Below are positions 63,526 to 64,000 of a DNA stretch of 64,000 bases, piece by piece (within the stretch, counting starts at the first letter, position 1; the number at the start of each line of letters is the position of its first letter). This stretch comes from Mariprofundus sp. (lineage in GTDB: Bacteria; Pseudomonadota; Zetaproteobacteria; Mariprofundales; Mariprofundaceae): contig JAJFLH010000007.1 in assembly GCA_021772775.1 (NCBI GenBank), forward strand, positions 37,284 to 101,283, given 5' to 3'. A program made the translations under genes and the position numbers. The notes under the pieces are model-generated. The model had not been told where the DNA came from. It did not search any database and worked only from the letters and a program-made list of their open reading frames with translations.

Positions 63526-63580
63526 GCCAGCTTAAGTCTCAGCACCTATCCCTTATCGGGCGTTTGTATATGGTTTCGCG
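63522..63580 (+). pseudogene. 5' stub of a gene interrupted by an IS30-family element
   Basis: An ATG at 63522 overlaps the stop of the binding-protein gene (ATGA). It gives about 20 codons (SQLKSQHLSLIGRLYMVSR), then runs into the left end of the insertion sequence at about 63581. The stub looks like the N-terminal cytoplasmic lead of a membrane sensor kinase, but that identity is a guess from its residues and from similar TonB receptor-binding protein-kinase operons. The rest of the gene should lie beyond the other end of the element. Confidence 0.55.
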
Positions 63581-64000
63581 GATTCAATTCCCAAGTGCAA
63601 CTCCAGTAAGTTGAGTTTTGGTATTGAAGAACACTTCGTGGGGTGTTCTGTAGCCCAGCGTCTTTCTTGGTCGATGATTTAGCCTGTGCATGATGAAGTC
63701 AACCTCCTCATCAGTGACCGAATTGAACCTTCGGCTCTTGGGAATGTATTGCCGCACCAAGCCATTGGTGTTTTCATTCAAACCTCTTTCCCATGATGCA
63801 TATGGGTGCGCGAAATAAATATCAGCCTTGAGTTGCCTAGCCACTTTCTGATGCCCTGCAAATTCCAAACCGTTATCTTGAGTGATGGTATGCACTCTCT
63901 CCTTGAGTGGTGATAACAGCCGTATTTCCATATCAGTAACAAGTTCGGACGTCTTGCGTTCAACTTTGCCAAGTAAGGTGTAAATAGATTTGCGTTCTAC
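63581..64000. mobile_element. IS30-family insertion sequence (continues off window)
   Basis: The left end GATTCAATTCCCAAGTGCAAC is the kind of terminal inverted repeat found in IS30-family elements, directly followed by the transposase stop codon. The other end and any target duplication are off the window. Confidence 0.7.
63584..64000 (-). CDS. IS30 family transposase (5' end off window)
   Basis: At least 138 residues, open to the right edge. C-terminal part of the DDE domain: TITQDNGLEFAGHQ (second Asp) and YFAHPYASWERGLNENTNGL (catalytic Glu), then RQYIPKSRRFN and LNHRPRKTLGYRTPHEVF, all typical of IS30. The upstream part (YTLLGKVERKTSELVTD) stays in frame. Confidence 0.9.
   Translation of the reverse strand, partial: VERKSIYTLLGKVERKTSELVTDMEIRLLSPLKERVHTITQDNGLEFAGHQKVARQLKADIYFAHPYASWERGLNENTNGLVRQYIPKSRRFNSVTDEEVDFIMHRLNHRPRKTLGYRTPHEVFFNTKTQLTGVALGN

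Overview
The window reads as chromosomal DNA of a Gram-negative bacterium of the Proteobacteria (Pseudomonadota). The grounds are the rpsF-priB-rpsR-rplI-dnaB cluster, the thrS-infC-rpmI-rplT-pheS-pheT cluster with an AUU-started infC, RodZ, RlmN, an RND efflux operon and a TonB receptor. A gamma- or zeta-like lineage fits, but the genus cannot be fixed from this sequence alone. There are 46 protein-coding genes that I support (three of them incomplete: two cut by the window edges, one broken by an IS), plus one small ORF that I list at low confidence. There is one tRNA and three candidate small RNAs.

Layout. 1-12.2 kb: a sensor hybrid kinase cut by the left edge; tldD/pmbA; two small envelope/unknown genes; then a signalling cluster with a periplasmic-binding protein overlapping a second hybrid kinase, a LuxR-type regulator with a degenerate receiver, and a lone degenerate receiver. 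12.2-17.7 kb: an M20 amidohydrolase coupled to a YbdK-type ligase, PhnA, a small membrane protein and a SPOR protein, with several copies of a degenerate intergenic repeat between them. 17.7-27.3 kb: housekeeping genes (dnaB-rplI-DUF2232-rpsR-priB-rpsF, a PfkB kinase, rodZ, a TPR lipoprotein, mtnP, rlmN). 27.7-29.1 kb: an IS110/IS1111-type insertion sequence. 29.1-37.8 kb: a GST gene with a divergent LysR gene, a possible 4.5S-like RNA, and a TetR-controlled tripartite RND efflux operon. 38.1-41.0 kb: a third hybrid kinase and a LuxR-type HTH protein, with a duplicated palindromic element on either side of the kinase.

41.4-51.1 kb is the main accessory region: five genes in one direction encode a DUF2235 lipase-like protein with a LecA-like lectin domain, a lipoprotein, a peptidoglycan-binding plus GH19-like hydrolase, a 1346-residue membrane protein with a long coiled coil and a possible ligand-binding domain, and a PhoD-like phosphatase. 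The hydrolases lack visible Sec signals. I know of no described system with this composition, and I see no T6SS structural gene in the window. The region looks A-rich compared with its neighbours.

51.3-53.0 kb: a desaturase gene, a candidate small RNA with a C-rich loop, tRNA-Val(GAC), and on the minus strand, between the tRNA and thrS, a run of hairpins with A(N)GGA loops ending in an intrinsic terminator. This resembles a CsrB/RsmZ-type RNA that sponges CsrA. 53.0-60.6 kb: the translation gene cluster and rnhB. 60.7-64 kb: a TonB receptor and a periplasmic binding protein, followed by the start of a third co-translated gene that an IS30-family element has cut off.
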